A DNA stretch of 15,762 nucleotides from Epilinea sp044228875 (GTDB taxonomy: Bacteria > Chloroflexota > Anaerolineae > Epilineales > Epilineaceae). The stretch is taken from positions 1 through 15,762 of the forward strand of contig JBGAUA010000071.1 in assembly GCA_044228875.1 (NCBI GenBank). The letters are read 5' to 3'. A program made the translations under genes and the position numbers. Below the pieces are notes generated by a model, which saw only the letters and a program-made list of their open reading frames with translations, was not told where the DNA came from and did not search any database. Positions 1 through 6,591 of this stretch are shown piece by piece (position 1 is the stretch's first letter; the number at the start of each line of letters is the position of its first letter).

Positions 1-159
1 GGGTGGGCGGGCCTGGGTGGAGGGGGCGGGTAGGGATGGGTGTGGCTGCGGGCCTGGGTCAGGTAGGCGGATCCGGGTCGGAAGGGGCGCGGGATCGCGG
101 TTGGAGCGGACCGGGTTGGGAGCGGACCGGGGCCAGGTCGCGGCGCCGGGCCCCGATCC
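1..159. other. G-rich non-coding stretch with possible G-quadruplex
   Basis: This stretch lies downstream of the minus-strand gene ending at 160. I see no convincing gene in it; the open frames here are GC-driven and lack family features. The plus strand has many closely spaced G runs between 1 and 45 (GGGTGGGCGGG, then GGG runs near 15, 22-26, 28-30, 33-35 and 38-40), which fits a G-quadruplex motif. A near-perfect tandem repeat follows at 101-131. No T-rich terminator tail for the minus-strand operon is visible. Confidence 0.4.
101..131. repeat. Short tandem repeat, two copies of about 15 bp
   Basis: The unit TTGGAGCGGACCGGG at 101-115 is repeated at 116-131 with one extra G. It is non-coding and sits about 30 bases beyond the stop codon of the minus-strand gene. 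No function can be read from it. Confidence 0.6.
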
Positions 160-864
160 TCAACGGGTCTTCAATTCCCGCAGCAGCTCCTCCAGCCGCA
201 GCCGGAGGGCCGGGGCCAGGCGAGGCCGGTCGCGCAGGGACTGCTGCGCCCAGGCGTCCAGGTCTGCCGGCCGCAGCACCGGCAGGGCCTCGTCCTGTCG
301 CAGCAGGGTCAGCTTCGCCTGCGGGTGGGTGAACAGGGCCACCGTGTCGATGGGCACCGCGGCCAGCTCGGCGTCCTTGGCCGCCAGGGCCTCGCGCAGC
401 GCCTTCACGTCCAGGGCCGCCAGCTCGCCCGGATGGCGCACCGGCCGGCGGGCGAAGCGCAGCAGGCGCCGCCAGAGCGGCCGCTGGTCCCGCCAGCGGT
501 CGCCGTCGATCAGGGCCGGCCCGTCATGGCCCAGGGCATGGAAGACCGTCAGGCCCCAGGGCGCCAGGAGGACGTGGTCCGGCGGCAGGGTCCAGTTGTA
601 GAGGTGGTAGGGTCGGCCCGTGCAGCGCTTCAGCCCTTCTGCCAGCACCCTGTCCGGGCGCGGTATGGCCACCCAGCGGTCGGCCAGCACCACCCCCACC
701 CAGCTGCAGATGGTGCCCAGCAGCAGGGCCAGGTAGGCGGCGGCGAACTGGTTGCGCAGGTTGAGGACGAGACCCGCCACGAGGATGGCGATGCCCGCCC
801 CGGAGCAGAGCAGCGCCTGGCGTCGGCGCAGGGCGCAGAGGGCCTGGTTGGTGGTGGCGTTCAT
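160..864 (-). CDS. NERD-like membrane-anchored protein
   Basis: The protein is 234 residues. Two hydrophobic segments (about residues 18-35 and 40-62) are followed by a soluble, probably cytoplasmic domain. That domain begins with a 'HLYNWTLPPDHVLLAPWGLTVF' type segment (about 86-107), which resembles the start of a nuclease-related (NERD) fold: a strand pattern with 'HVLL.PWGL.V'. I recognise the layout from hypothetical proteins common in Chloroflexota; this is from memory, not a search. No clear nuclease catalytic triad is visible, so activity is uncertain. The start codon overlaps the plsX stop (ATGA, 861-864), so the two genes are very probably co-transcribed and translationally coupled. 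The C-terminus (about 180-234) is rich in Arg, Leu and Ala and probably helical. Family assignment is moderate; the reality of the gene is well supported. Confidence 0.75.
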   Translation of the reverse strand: MNATTNQALCALRRRQALLCSGAGIAILVAGLVLNLRNQFAAAYLALLLGTICSWVGVVLADRWVAIPRPDRVLAEGLKRCTGRPYHLYNWTLPPDHVLLAPWGLTVFHALGHDGPALIDGDRWRDQRPLWRRLLRFARRPVRHPGELAALDVKALREALAAKDAELAAVPIDTVALFTHPQAKLTLLRQDEALPVLRPADLDAWAQQSLRDRPRLAPALRLRLEELLRELKTR

Positions 865-1892
865 GGCGTGACCGGCTCCCGCGCGGCGGCGTCGGCGCGG
901 GCCACGCCCTCGCCGATGGCTTCCACCATGCCGTTCTCCACCGCGCGGCAGGCCACGCGGACGGCGGTGAACACGGCCTCCGCGTCGGAGCGCCCGTGGC
1001 CGATCACCACCACGCCGCGCGTGCCCAGGAGGGTGGCCCCGCCATAGGCGCGGTAGTCCATCTTCGCCCGGGCGCGCTTGAAGGCCCCCTGCATGAGCAG
1101 ACCGCCCAGGAGGCTGAAGGGGTCACCCTTGGCCGAATCGCGCAGGATCTGGCTCACCAGGGCGCCCACGCCCTCGGCGAACTTGATGAGCACGTTGCCG
1201 GTAAAGCCGTCGGTCACGGCCACGTCCACCTTGCCTTCAGGGATGTCCCGGCCCTCCACGCCGCCGATGAAGTTGACGCCGGCGCGCTCCAGGAGCGGGA
1301 AGGCCTCCTGCACCACCTGGCTGCCCTTGCCGCGCTCCTCGCCGATGGTGAGCAGGCCCACGCGGGGGTTGACCTTGCCCAGCACCTTCTCGGCATAGAC
1401 GGCGCCCATGATGGCGAACTGCTGCAGGAACTCCGGCCGCACGTCGGCGTTGGCGCCAACGTCGATGAGCGCGCAGGGCCCGCGCAGGGTGGGGAAGGGC
1501 ACGGCCAGCCCGGCACGCTTGACGCCGTGCACGCGGCCCAGGTTGAGGGCCGCTGCGGCCATGCCGGCGCCGGTGTGGCCCATGGTCACAAAGGCCTGCG
1601 CGCCGCCATGGCGCAGGTGCTTCATGCCGCGGCTGATGGAGTTGTCCGGGCGGCTGCGGATGGCCTCGGCGGGCTGCAGCTCGTCCATGGCGATGACCTC
1701 GCCGGCGGGGATGATCTCGATGTCCAGGCCCTTGACGTCATGCCGGGCGAGTTCCGCCTGCAGGCGGTCGACCGGACCGGCGATCGCGACGCGCAGACCG
1801 AGGCGCCGCGCGGAAAGCACGGCGCCGGCCACCGGCGGGCCCGGAGCGGTATCCCCGCCCATGGCATCGATCACCACTTGCATGGGTCGCAT
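861..1892 (-). CDS. plsX: Phosphate acyltransferase PlsX
   Basis: PlsX converts acyl-ACP and phosphate to acyl-phosphate, the acyl donor for PlsY in the first step of phosphatidic acid synthesis. It is a peripheral membrane enzyme. The protein shows the family opening 'VIDAMGGDTAP', then 'AIRSRPDNSIS', 'VTMGHTGAGMAAA', 'ALIDVGANAD', 'VGLLTIGEERGKG' and 'VAVTDGFTGNVLIKFAEG', in the usual order and at usual length (343 residues from 1892). The open frame reaches 1946, but the first 18 residues do not look like PlsX. Starts at 1892 (MRPMQVV) and 1883 (MQVV) are both plausible. Neither has a strong ribosome binding site, and a TAGAAT box lies just upstream of 1883. The gene overlaps the next minus-strand gene by four bases. 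It is divergent from the exported-protein gene at 2065. Unlike many bacteria, no fabD, fabH or acpP follows it here. Confidence 0.95.
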   Translation of the reverse strand: MRPMQVVIDAMGGDTAPGPPVAGAVLSARRLGLRVAIAGPVDRLQAELARHDVKGLDIEIIPAGEVIAMDELQPAEAIRSRPDNSISRGMKHLRHGGAQAFVTMGHTGAGMAAAALNLGRVHGVKRAGLAVPFPTLRGPCALIDVGANADVRPEFLQQFAIMGAVYAEKVLGKVNPRVGLLTIGEERGKGSQVVQEAFPLLERAGVNFIGGVEGRDIPEGKVDVAVTDGFTGNVLIKFAEGVGALVSQILRDSAKGDPFSLLGGLLMQGAFKRARAKMDYRAYGGATLLGTRGVVVIGHGRSDAEAVFTAVRVACRAVENGMVEAIGEGVARADAAAREPVTP

Positions 1893-1896
1893 TCTA
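1891..1896 (-). promoter_or_regulatory. Candidate -10 box for plsX (possible leaderless start)
   Basis: Read on the minus strand the hexamer is TAGAAT, one mismatch from TATAAT. Seven bases separate it from the ATG at 1883. If it is a -10 element, transcription would begin at or next to that ATG, giving a leaderless plsX message and explaining the missing ribosome binding site. No good -35 hexamer is visible, so this remains tentative. Confidence 0.3.
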
Positions 1897-1974
1897 CCAT
1901 AGGGGGCGCGCCCGCCCTGGAACGCGGCCGAGCCGACCTGCGCCATGCCGACCGCCGCGCCGGCCCGCGCCGTC

Positions 1975-1980
1975 TATAAT
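1975..1980 (+). promoter_or_regulatory. Candidate -10 box (TATAAT) for the 2065 gene run
   Basis: A perfect TATAAT lies in very GC-rich DNA, in the divergent spacer between plsX and the gene at 2065, where a promoter is expected. It predicts a 5' leader of roughly 80 bases. No clear -35 hexamer stands at the usual distance. Confidence 0.4.
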
Positions 1981-2006
1981 CAGGGCAGTTGCCCGGGGGG
2001 GTGCCA

Positions 2007-2040
2007 CGGTGGGGCGGGCGACGGCAAGACGGCCCCGCCG
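2007..2040 (+). promoter_or_regulatory. Leader hairpin upstream of the exported-protein gene
   Basis: CGGTGGGGC at 2007-2015 can pair with GCCCCGCCG at 2032-2040, nine pairs including one G-T, with a 16-base loop. It lies in the predicted leader, ending 24 bases before the ATG at 2065. It has no T-tract. Any regulatory role is inference; GC-rich DNA forms such pairings by chance. Confidence 0.25.
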
Positions 2041-2064
2041 CGATCGAGAAACGAGGTGGTCTGA

Positions 2065-2643
2065 ATGAGCGTTCACCCTTCGCCGTCGGCGGCGACGCGC
2101 GCGATCGCGCCGCCGGAGCGGATCGCGGACCGGCGGCGCCTCTCGGCCCGGTCGGCGGGTCTGCTGGCAGCCCTGGTCGCGACCCTGGGGCTCGCCGTGC
2201 CGCGCGCTCCGGGCGGCGGGGCCATCGGCGCAGCGCGGGCCCAGGCGGAGCCGACGCCGATCATCGAGCCGCTGCCGCAGGTGGAGCCCATCTTCCTGCC
2301 GCTGGCGCTGCGGGTCTACAAGACCTCGGCGCCGGACCCGCTGGACAGCGAGCGGGTGGGCCACCTGACCGGCCTGAGCAGTGTCGGCCGCCAGTCCTGT
2401 CGGCCGGGCGCCTATGCCCTCCTGGACAAGCCGGAGGGCCGCGTGGACGCCAAGGCCCTGGCCGTGCTATACACCGACGCGCGAGGCCCCAACCTGGACC
2501 TCTTCGTCGGCGAGGCGGTGAAGGTGACGGGAGCCCTCTACCAGTCACCCGCCGCCTGCCGGGTCTTCACCCCCTGGCTGCTCGAGGTGGAGACGATCGA
2601 ACGCATCGACCTGCCGCCGCTGCAAGGAGACCCTTCCCCATGA
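2065..2643 (+). CDS. Exported protein of unknown function
   Basis: The protein is 192 residues. A long basic N-terminus contains 'DRRRLSARS', followed by a hydrophobic stretch (about residues 32-45) and a likely cleavage site after 'ARAQA' (about 61). The twin arginines could suit the Tat pathway, but the fit to the consensus is loose. The segment 'IFLPLALRVY' recalls a motif frequent in Chloroflexota exported proteins. The mature part has two cysteines, in 'RQSCRPGAY' and 'SPAACRVF', that could form a disulfide. The segment 'DLFVGEAVKVTG...WLLEVETIE' resembles the last strands of an OB-fold (inference). The ribosome binding site GAGGTGG (2053-2059) lies five bases before the ATG. The stop overlaps the next start (ATGA, 2640-2643), so it probably heads an operon. 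I do not recognise the family. Confidence 0.75.
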   Translation: MSVHPSPSAATRAIAPPERIADRRRLSARSAGLLAALVATLGLAVPRAPGGGAIGAARAQAEPTPIIEPLPQVEPIFLPLALRVYKTSAPDPLDSERVGHLTGLSSVGRQSCRPGAYALLDKPEGRVDAKALAVLYTDARGPNLDLFVGEAVKVTGALYQSPAACRVFTPWLLEVETIERIDLPPLQGDPSP

Positions 2644-3317
2644 GCGCTTCCACGCCTGACGCCGACCTGCCCGCGCCCGTCGACGACCACCTGGGCCGCA
2701 CCCTCATGCGCGTGGCCTGGCTGTCCATCCTGCTGGGCATCTTGATCCAGCTGGTGCTCCTGGCGGCCGGCCTGGCGCAGGGCGCTCAGCCATCCTGGGT
2801 CGGCCAGTTGGCCGATACGGCCAAGTCCGTCAGCTGGGCCACCCTGGTCTGCGTGGGGGTGGCGGTCGGGCGGGCCATCCCCGGGGCGCGGGCGGTGAAC
2901 ATGGGGCTGATGGGCCTGCTGTCGGGGCCCCTGGCCTTCAACATGGCCAAGGTCGTGCACCGCGGCGTCGGCGAGAGCCTCAAGGTGGCGCCGTCCACGG
3001 CCGCGGCCATCGCCCTGCCGGCGGCGACCATGGGGCTGATCAAGGCCCTGGAGTACGGCGCCCTGGGCGCCCTGGTCGCCTGGGTCTCGCAGCGGCGCTG
3101 GGGGCGGCTGGGCGCCCATGTGGGCACCGGACTGGCCGTCGGGATGGTCTTCGGCGGCCTGGTGTACGTCCTGACCAATCGGCTGAGCCTCGACATTGCC
3201 GGCCAGTCGCTGCCCATGGCCAAGGCCTTGCCCATCTTCATCAACGAGACCGTGTTCCCCATGGGCTGCGCGGTGGTCCTGTACACCACGGACAGCATCC
3301 GGCGGCGGCTGGGCTGA
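2640..3317 (+). CDS. Polytopic membrane protein of unknown function
   Basis: The protein is 225 residues with about six hydrophobic segments. The first starts at 'VAWLSILLGILIQLVLLAAG'. Later ones lie around 'ATLVCVGVAVG', 'MGLMGLLSGPLAF', 'AAIALPAATMGLIKALEYGA', 'VGTGLAVGMVFGGLVYVL' and 'PMGCAVVLYTT'. Conserved-looking polar residues sit in 'FINETVFPMGC' near the end. The start at 2640 is fixed by AAGGAGA (2624-2630) nine bases upstream and by the ATGA overlap with the preceding gene. The open frame extends much further upstream, but that part is a shadow of the preceding gene. The coupling suggests that the exported protein at 2065 and this membrane protein work together, perhaps as an envelope complex. 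I do not recognise the family. Confidence 0.75.
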   Translation: MSASTPDADLPAPVDDHLGRTLMRVAWLSILLGILIQLVLLAAGLAQGAQPSWVGQLADTAKSVSWATLVCVGVAVGRAIPGARAVNMGLMGLLSGPLAFNMAKVVHRGVGESLKVAPSTAAAIALPAATMGLIKALEYGALGALVAWVSQRRWGRLGAHVGTGLAVGMVFGGLVYVLTNRLSLDIAGQSLPMAKALPIFINETVFPMGCAVVLYTTDSIRRRLG

Positions 3318-3334
3318 CCGGGGACATCCAGGAC

Positions 3335-3853
3335 ATGACCATGCCCGCCGCCCCGAGCGGCATCCTGAACGACGGCGATCCGGCCGCCGCCCCGCTGTCC
3401 TCCCTGGCGGAGGCCGCGGGCCGGGCCCTCGCCCTGTCCTACCCGCTCCTGGCCTTCTCCACCGGCGGAAGGGCCGTGTACCAGCTCTTCTTCAAGGCGG
3501 GCGGGCTCATCCACGCCCCGGACATGGCGGTCTGGCTGGGGCCGGCGCTGAGCATGGTGGCCTGCCTGGTGTACCTGCTGGCGACGGTGGGCTTCGCCGT
3601 GCGGCGGCGCGGCGCCTGGTGGGTCTCGGTGGCGGCCCTGGCCTTCGAGACGGCGGCCGTACTGGCGGTGGGCTGGATCACGGTGCGGGGCGGCCCGGCG
3701 GCCGAGCGCATCGGGCATACCGCCTGGGGGCATTTCGGGCGCGACTACGGCTACTTCCCGCTGGTCCAGCCGCTGCTGGGCCTTTTCTGGCTGCTGTGGC
3801 CCGCCACCCGGGCGGCCTACGGCATCGCCGCGCGCACCGGAGAGCAGACATGA
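3335..3853 (+). CDS. Small integral membrane protein next to carA
   Basis: The protein is 172 residues. Four probable membrane segments lie around 'LALSYPLLAFSTGGRAVYQL', 'LSMVACLVYLLATVGFAV', 'WWVSVAALAFETAAVLAVGW' and 'PLVQPLLGLFWLLWPATR'. I have a weak memory of similar short membrane proteins beside carA in other GC-rich Chloroflexota, but cannot name a family. The start could be 3335 (GGGGA ten bases upstream) or 3341 (AGGA at 3330-3333, seven bases upstream); the difference is two residues. It follows the preceding membrane gene by 17 bases and overlaps the carA start (ATGA, 3850-3853). This puts it firmly in a transcription unit with carA. A role in pyrimidine or arginine metabolism is not shown by the sequence. 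Confidence 0.7.
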   Translation: MTMPAAPSGILNDGDPAAAPLSSLAEAAGRALALSYPLLAFSTGGRAVYQLFFKAGGLIHAPDMAVWLGPALSMVACLVYLLATVGFAVRRRGAWWVSVAALAFETAAVLAVGWITVRGGPAAERIGHTAWGHFGRDYGYFPLVQPLLGLFWLLWPATRAAYGIAARTGEQT

Positions 3854-4983
3854 ACACGATCCCGCGGGCCTACCTGGCCCTGGCCGACGGCACCCTCTTC
3901 CCCGGCCGGCCCCTGGGCGCCCTGGGCCGGCGGACGGGCGAGGCGGTGTTCAACACCAGCATGACCGGCTACCAGGAGATCCTGACCGATCCGTCCTACT
4001 GCCGTCAGCTTGTGGCCATGACCGCGCCGCAGATGGGCAACACCGGGGTGAACGCGGAGGACGACGAGAGCGAGCGGGTATGGGCGGCCGGCTTCATCGT
4101 CCGCCGCGCCAGCCTGGCGGTCAGCAGCTGGCGGGCATCCGGCAGCCTGCACGACGACCTGGCGGCGCGGGACGTGGTGGGTATCACGGACGTGGACACA
4201 CGCGGTCTGGTGCGCCACCTGCGCGAAGGTGGGGCCCAGCACGGGGCCATCGTCTCCGACGGCGGCGGCGCCGAGGAGGCCCTGGCCCTGGCGCGCTCGG
4301 CGCCGGACATCAACCGCATGGACCTGGTGGGGGAGGTGAGCTGCGCCGCGCCCTACGCCTGGACCGCGGCGGCCGACGCGGCCTGGTACCCCGGGGCCGC
4401 CCTGCCGGTGGACGGCGGGTCGGGACCGCATGTCGTGGTCTACGACTTCGGGGTCAAGCGCAACACCCTGCGCCTGCTGGTGTCCCGGGGCTGCCGGGTG
4501 ACGGTGGTGCCCGCGCGCACGACGGCGGAGGCGGCCCTGGCCATGGCCCCCGACGGCGTGCTGCTGTCCAACGGGCCGGGCGATCCGGCCACCCTGGGGG
4601 ACATCGTCACCGAGATCGGCCGGCTCCTGGGACGGGTGCCCGTCTTTGGCATCTGCCTGGGGCATCAGCTGCTGGGCACGGCCCTGGGCGGCCGCACCTA
4701 CAAGCTGAAGTTCGGGCATCGCGGCGGCAACCAGCCGGTGAAGGGCCCGGAGCCGCATGTGGCCATCTCCAGCCAGAACCACGGCTACGCCCTGGACGGG
4801 GCGGAGTTGGCCGCAGATGTGGCGGTCACCCATCTCTCGCTGAACGACGGCTCGGTGGAGGGCATCCGCTCCGAGTCGCGACGCTGCTTCTCGGTGCAAT
4901 ACCACCCGGAGGCCGCACCGGGCCCGCACGACGCGGCGGACCTCTTCGACCGCTTCGTGGCGGCTGCGACGAAAGACGGATGA
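3850..4983 (+). CDS. carA: Carbamoyl-phosphate synthase small subunit
   Basis: CarA hydrolyses glutamine and passes ammonia to CarB, which makes carbamoyl phosphate for pyrimidine and arginine synthesis. The 377-residue protein has the N-terminal CPSase domain ('GEAVFNTSMTGYQEILTDPSY', 'GNTGVNAEDDES', 'GITDVDTRGLVRHLR') and a C-terminal class I glutamine amidotransferase domain from about residue 193. Within it are 'LLSNGPGDP', the nucleophile Cys269 in 'GICLGHQLLG', and His352 and Glu354 in 'VQYHPEA'. All triad residues are present, so the enzyme should be active. The start is supported by GGAGAG (3839-3844) five bases upstream and by overlap with the previous gene. Longer frames upstream are shadows. 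Downstream there is a hairpin and an unrelated gene: carB does not follow. Confidence 0.97.
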   Translation: MNTIPRAYLALADGTLFPGRPLGALGRRTGEAVFNTSMTGYQEILTDPSYCRQLVAMTAPQMGNTGVNAEDDESERVWAAGFIVRRASLAVSSWRASGSLHDDLAARDVVGITDVDTRGLVRHLREGGAQHGAIVSDGGGAEEALALARSAPDINRMDLVGEVSCAAPYAWTAAADAAWYPGAALPVDGGSGPHVVVYDFGVKRNTLRLLVSRGCRVTVVPARTTAEAALAMAPDGVLLSNGPGDPATLGDIVTEIGRLLGRVPVFGICLGHQLLGTALGGRTYKLKFGHRGGNQPVKGPEPHVAISSQNHGYALDGAELAADVAVTHLSLNDGSVEGIRSESRRCFSVQYHPEAAPGPHDAADLFDRFVAAATKDG

Positions 4984-5005
4984 CAGGCTGCTGCCGGGAG
5001 CGTAC

Positions 5006-5043
5006 AGTCCAGGGCGGGCATGGACGGCCATGCCCGCCGGACT
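5006..5043 (+). terminator. Strong hairpin between carA and the fasciclin gene
   Basis: GGCGGGCATGG at 5013-5023 is the exact reverse complement of CCATGCCCGCC at 5028-5038, with a four-base loop ACGG. After a two-base bulge (5011-5012) the stem continues with AGTCC (5006-5010) against GGACT (5039-5043). It starts 22 bases after the carA stop. No T-tract follows, so it is not a textbook intrinsic terminator. It may be a tail-less terminator or an mRNA-stabilising 3' end, or act in the leader of the next gene. Confidence 0.5.
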
Positions 5044-5067
5044 GATTCCGCATCGAGGAGAAGCAGC

Positions 5068-5619
5068 ATGTCCAGGTTGATCGCCCTGCCCCTGATCGCC
5101 GTCCTGAGCCTGTCCGCCTGCGCGGCGCAGCAAGAAGTCGCCGACGTGGTGCCCACCGAAGCCCCCGCGGCCACCGAAGCCCCCGCCGCCCTGCCGCCGG
5201 TGGACGAGAACAACATCCTGAGCATCGCCATCGCCTCGCCCGACCATACGACCCTCGTCGCGGCGGTCAAGGCGGCGGATCTGGTCACCGCCGTCGCCGC
5301 CTCGGGGCCGCTGACGGTCTTTGCGCCCACCGACGCCGCCTTCGCCAAGCTGCCCGCGGGCACGGTGGAAGGCCTGCTGGCGCCGGACAAGAAGGCCGAC
5401 CTGGCCAACATCCTCACCTACCACGTGGCGCCCTCGGCCTACGACGAGAGCAACCTCGTGGACGGGCAGGTGCTGGGCATGGCCAACGGTGGCAAGGTGA
5501 CCATCCATATCAAGGACGGCAAGATCATGGCCAACGACGCCAACGTGGTGGCCAGCGTCAAGGCCTCCAACGGCGTCATCCACGTGATCGACGCGGTGCT
5601 GCTGCCGCCGGCGGAGTGA
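5068..5619 (+). CDS. Fasciclin (FAS1) domain lipoprotein
   Basis: The 183-residue protein begins with a lipoprotein signal peptide, with lipobox LSAC at residues 15-18, so it should be anchored outside the cytoplasmic membrane. A Thr/Pro/Ala/Glu linker (about 29-42) includes a tandem 'TEAPAA' repeat. A single FAS1 domain follows (about 47-180), with the first signature 'LTVFAPTDAAFAKLPAGTVE' (82-101) and the second near the end, 'GVIHVIDAVLLPP'. FAS1 domains mediate adhesion or protein contacts at the cell surface; the partner is unknown. The start at 5068 has GAGGAG (5055-5060) seven bases upstream. The ATG at 5020 would lie inside a hairpin and spoil the signal peptide. It may be transcribed on its own, since it is separated from carA by the hairpin. 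Confidence 0.92.
   Translation: MSRLIALPLIAVLSLSACAAQQEVADVVPTEAPAATEAPAALPPVDENNILSIAIASPDHTTLVAAVKAADLVTAVAASGPLTVFAPTDAAFAKLPAGTVEGLLAPDKKADLANILTYHVAPSAYDESNLVDGQVLGMANGGKVTIHIKDGKIMANDANVVASVKASNGVIHVIDAVLLPPAE
5153..5188 (+). repeat. 18-bp tandem repeat encoding TEAPAA linker
   Basis: Two copies (5153-5170 and 5171-5188) differ at one base and encode the 'TEAPAA' repeat of the flexible linker behind the lipobox of the fasciclin lipoprotein. Such repeats can change copy number by slippage, altering linker length. Confidence 0.75.
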
Positions 5620-5742
5620 GGCGCTCGCCTAGCGTTTGGGTTGCCGTGAGCGCTTACCCGGCATGTCGTTTTCTACACGAACGGTCGCTGGACGGACGTC
5701 CTGTGAGAACCCGAAGTTCAACAACAGAGGGGCGGAACACTA
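5620..5742 (+). other. Intergenic region at the start of the cassette
   Basis: This 123-base gap separates the fasciclin gene from the cytochrome c' gene and is less GC-rich than the DNA to its left. It holds an imperfect 12-bp palindrome, GTGAGCGCTTAC (5646-5657), which could be an operator, and the 8-bp palindrome GGACGTCC. I found no convincing FNR/NnrR-type site (TTGAT-N4-ATCAA) and no clear -35/-10 pair. The end carries the ribosome binding site AGAGGGG (5726-5732). Confidence 0.35.
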
Positions 5743-6198
5743 ATGCCTTCCAAGATGGCTCAGATTGCGCTGGTCATGTGCGTCTCCTTCGCGCTGGTCG
5801 GATGCAGCGCTCAGGATGAGGCTGATGAACAGTCTCCCGCATCACAGAACGATGAGCGGCCGGACTTGCCAGAGATCATGGTGGGGCTCGGCGAGGAGTC
5901 GGGTAAGCTCAACGCCGGACTGTGGGCGGAAGACTTCGACGCCATTGCAGTTGCGGCCGACTCGATCGCCAACCATCCGAATGTCTCCGATGCTGACCGA
6001 ACGCTGATCCAAAAAGCGCTTGGACCTGACTTCGCCGAATTCGTCAAGGGCGATAAGCGCGTTCACGACACCGGGCTGGCGCTGTCCGAGGCAGCCAAGG
6101 GCCGGGACATGCTGGAAGTGCTTGCGTTGAACGCGCAACTACAGCGCGAGTGTGTGGCATGCCACACGTCGTTTCGGGACCGTCTTGCGGATAGATAG
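5743..6198 (+). CDS. Cytochrome c'-like lipoprotein
   Basis: The 151-residue protein has a lipoprotein signal peptide (lipobox LVGC, residues 18-21), an acidic spacer, and a helical domain ending in a single haem c site, CVACH at 137-141, followed by 'TSFRDRL'. A C-terminal CxxCH in a small all-helical protein is the signature layout of cytochrome c' and c556. Proteins of this family bind NO or act in electron transfer outside the membrane. A ribosome binding site AGAGGGG lies ten bases before the ATG; Met5 is a weaker alternative start. Three 60-base lines sampled in the gene (from 5821, 5941 and 6001) total 103 G+C of 180. Three in carA (from 4081, 4381 and 4681) total 136 of 180. The gene is thus compositionally foreign to its left neighbour. 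It is the first of four genes on the same strand. Confidence 0.85.
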   Translation: MPSKMAQIALVMCVSFALVGCSAQDEADEQSPASQNDERPDLPEIMVGLGEESGKLNAGLWAEDFDAIAVAADSIANHPNVSDADRTLIQKALGPDFAEFVKGDKRVHDTGLALSEAAKGRDMLEVLALNAQLQRECVACHTSFRDRLADR

Positions 6199-6213
6199 GA
6201 GCAGATCCACATT

Positions 6214-6534
6214 ATGAGCACCATGCAGGGAGCAGCGCTGTACTCGAACTGGAGAGACGTCGTGGTATTCGCTTCCGACGGACCACGACCACAGAAGGTG
6301 CTGGAGACCGATACGTTCCGAGCGGTCATCGTTGGTCTGGAGGCCGGCCAGAGCCTCCCCGTCCATCCTGCCCCGGCGTCGGCCTATCACTTTCTCGAGG
6401 GCGCTGGGTGGATGACCGTGGATGGCGAGCGGTTCCGTGTGGGTCCTGGGGCGACGGTGGTCGCGCCGGATGGGGCCCAGCGCGGGGTCGACGCGGAGAC
6501 GCGTCTGGCGTTCCTAGGAACGCAGGCAGCGTAG
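6214..6534 (+). CDS. Small single-domain cupin protein
   Basis: The protein is 106 residues and is predicted soluble and cytoplasmic, with no signal peptide. The first cupin motif is recognisable: Gly45, His51, His59 and Glu62 in 'GQSLPVHPAPASAYHFLEGAG', with the spacing between the histidines wider than the classical HxH. The second motif region ('VGPGATVVAPDGAQRGVDAE') has the PxG-like turn but no histidine where the third metal ligand normally sits. It may therefore bind metal weakly or serve as a sensor or binding protein rather than an enzyme. GGAG (6198-6201), overlapping the preceding stop codon, lies 12 bases upstream of the ATG, a little far. It is only 15 bases from the cytochrome c' gene, so co-expression is likely. 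Confidence 0.8.
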   Translation: MSTMQGAALYSNWRDVVVFASDGPRPQKVLETDTFRAVIVGLEAGQSLPVHPAPASAYHFLEGAGWMTVDGERFRVGPGATVVAPDGAQRGVDAETRLAFLGTQAA

Positions 6535-6591
6535 GCGACGGGCGGATCGGTTGTCCGCAAGAGCGAGTACGACAGCAAGGGAGATAGGCAC

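Noticed and set aside
1893..1946. Upstream ATG at 1946 for plsX
   Set aside because: The extra residues have no counterpart in PlsX, which begins at the 'VIDAMGGD' strand. It would also cover the likely promoter.
5020..5067. Upstream start for the fasciclin gene
   Set aside because: It lies inside the hairpin, has no ribosome binding site, and places 16 polar residues before a standard lipoprotein signal peptide.
3817..5583. 588-codon minus-strand frame opposite carA and the fasciclin gene
   Set aside because: It is a shadow with Gly/Arg/His-rich low-complexity translation. The opposite strand holds two clear families.
5620..5742. FNR/NnrR or CRP-type operator before the cytochrome c' gene
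   Set aside because: No TTGAT-N4-ATCAA or good TGTGA-N6-TCACA match is present. TGTGA followed by TTCAAC nearby is too weak.
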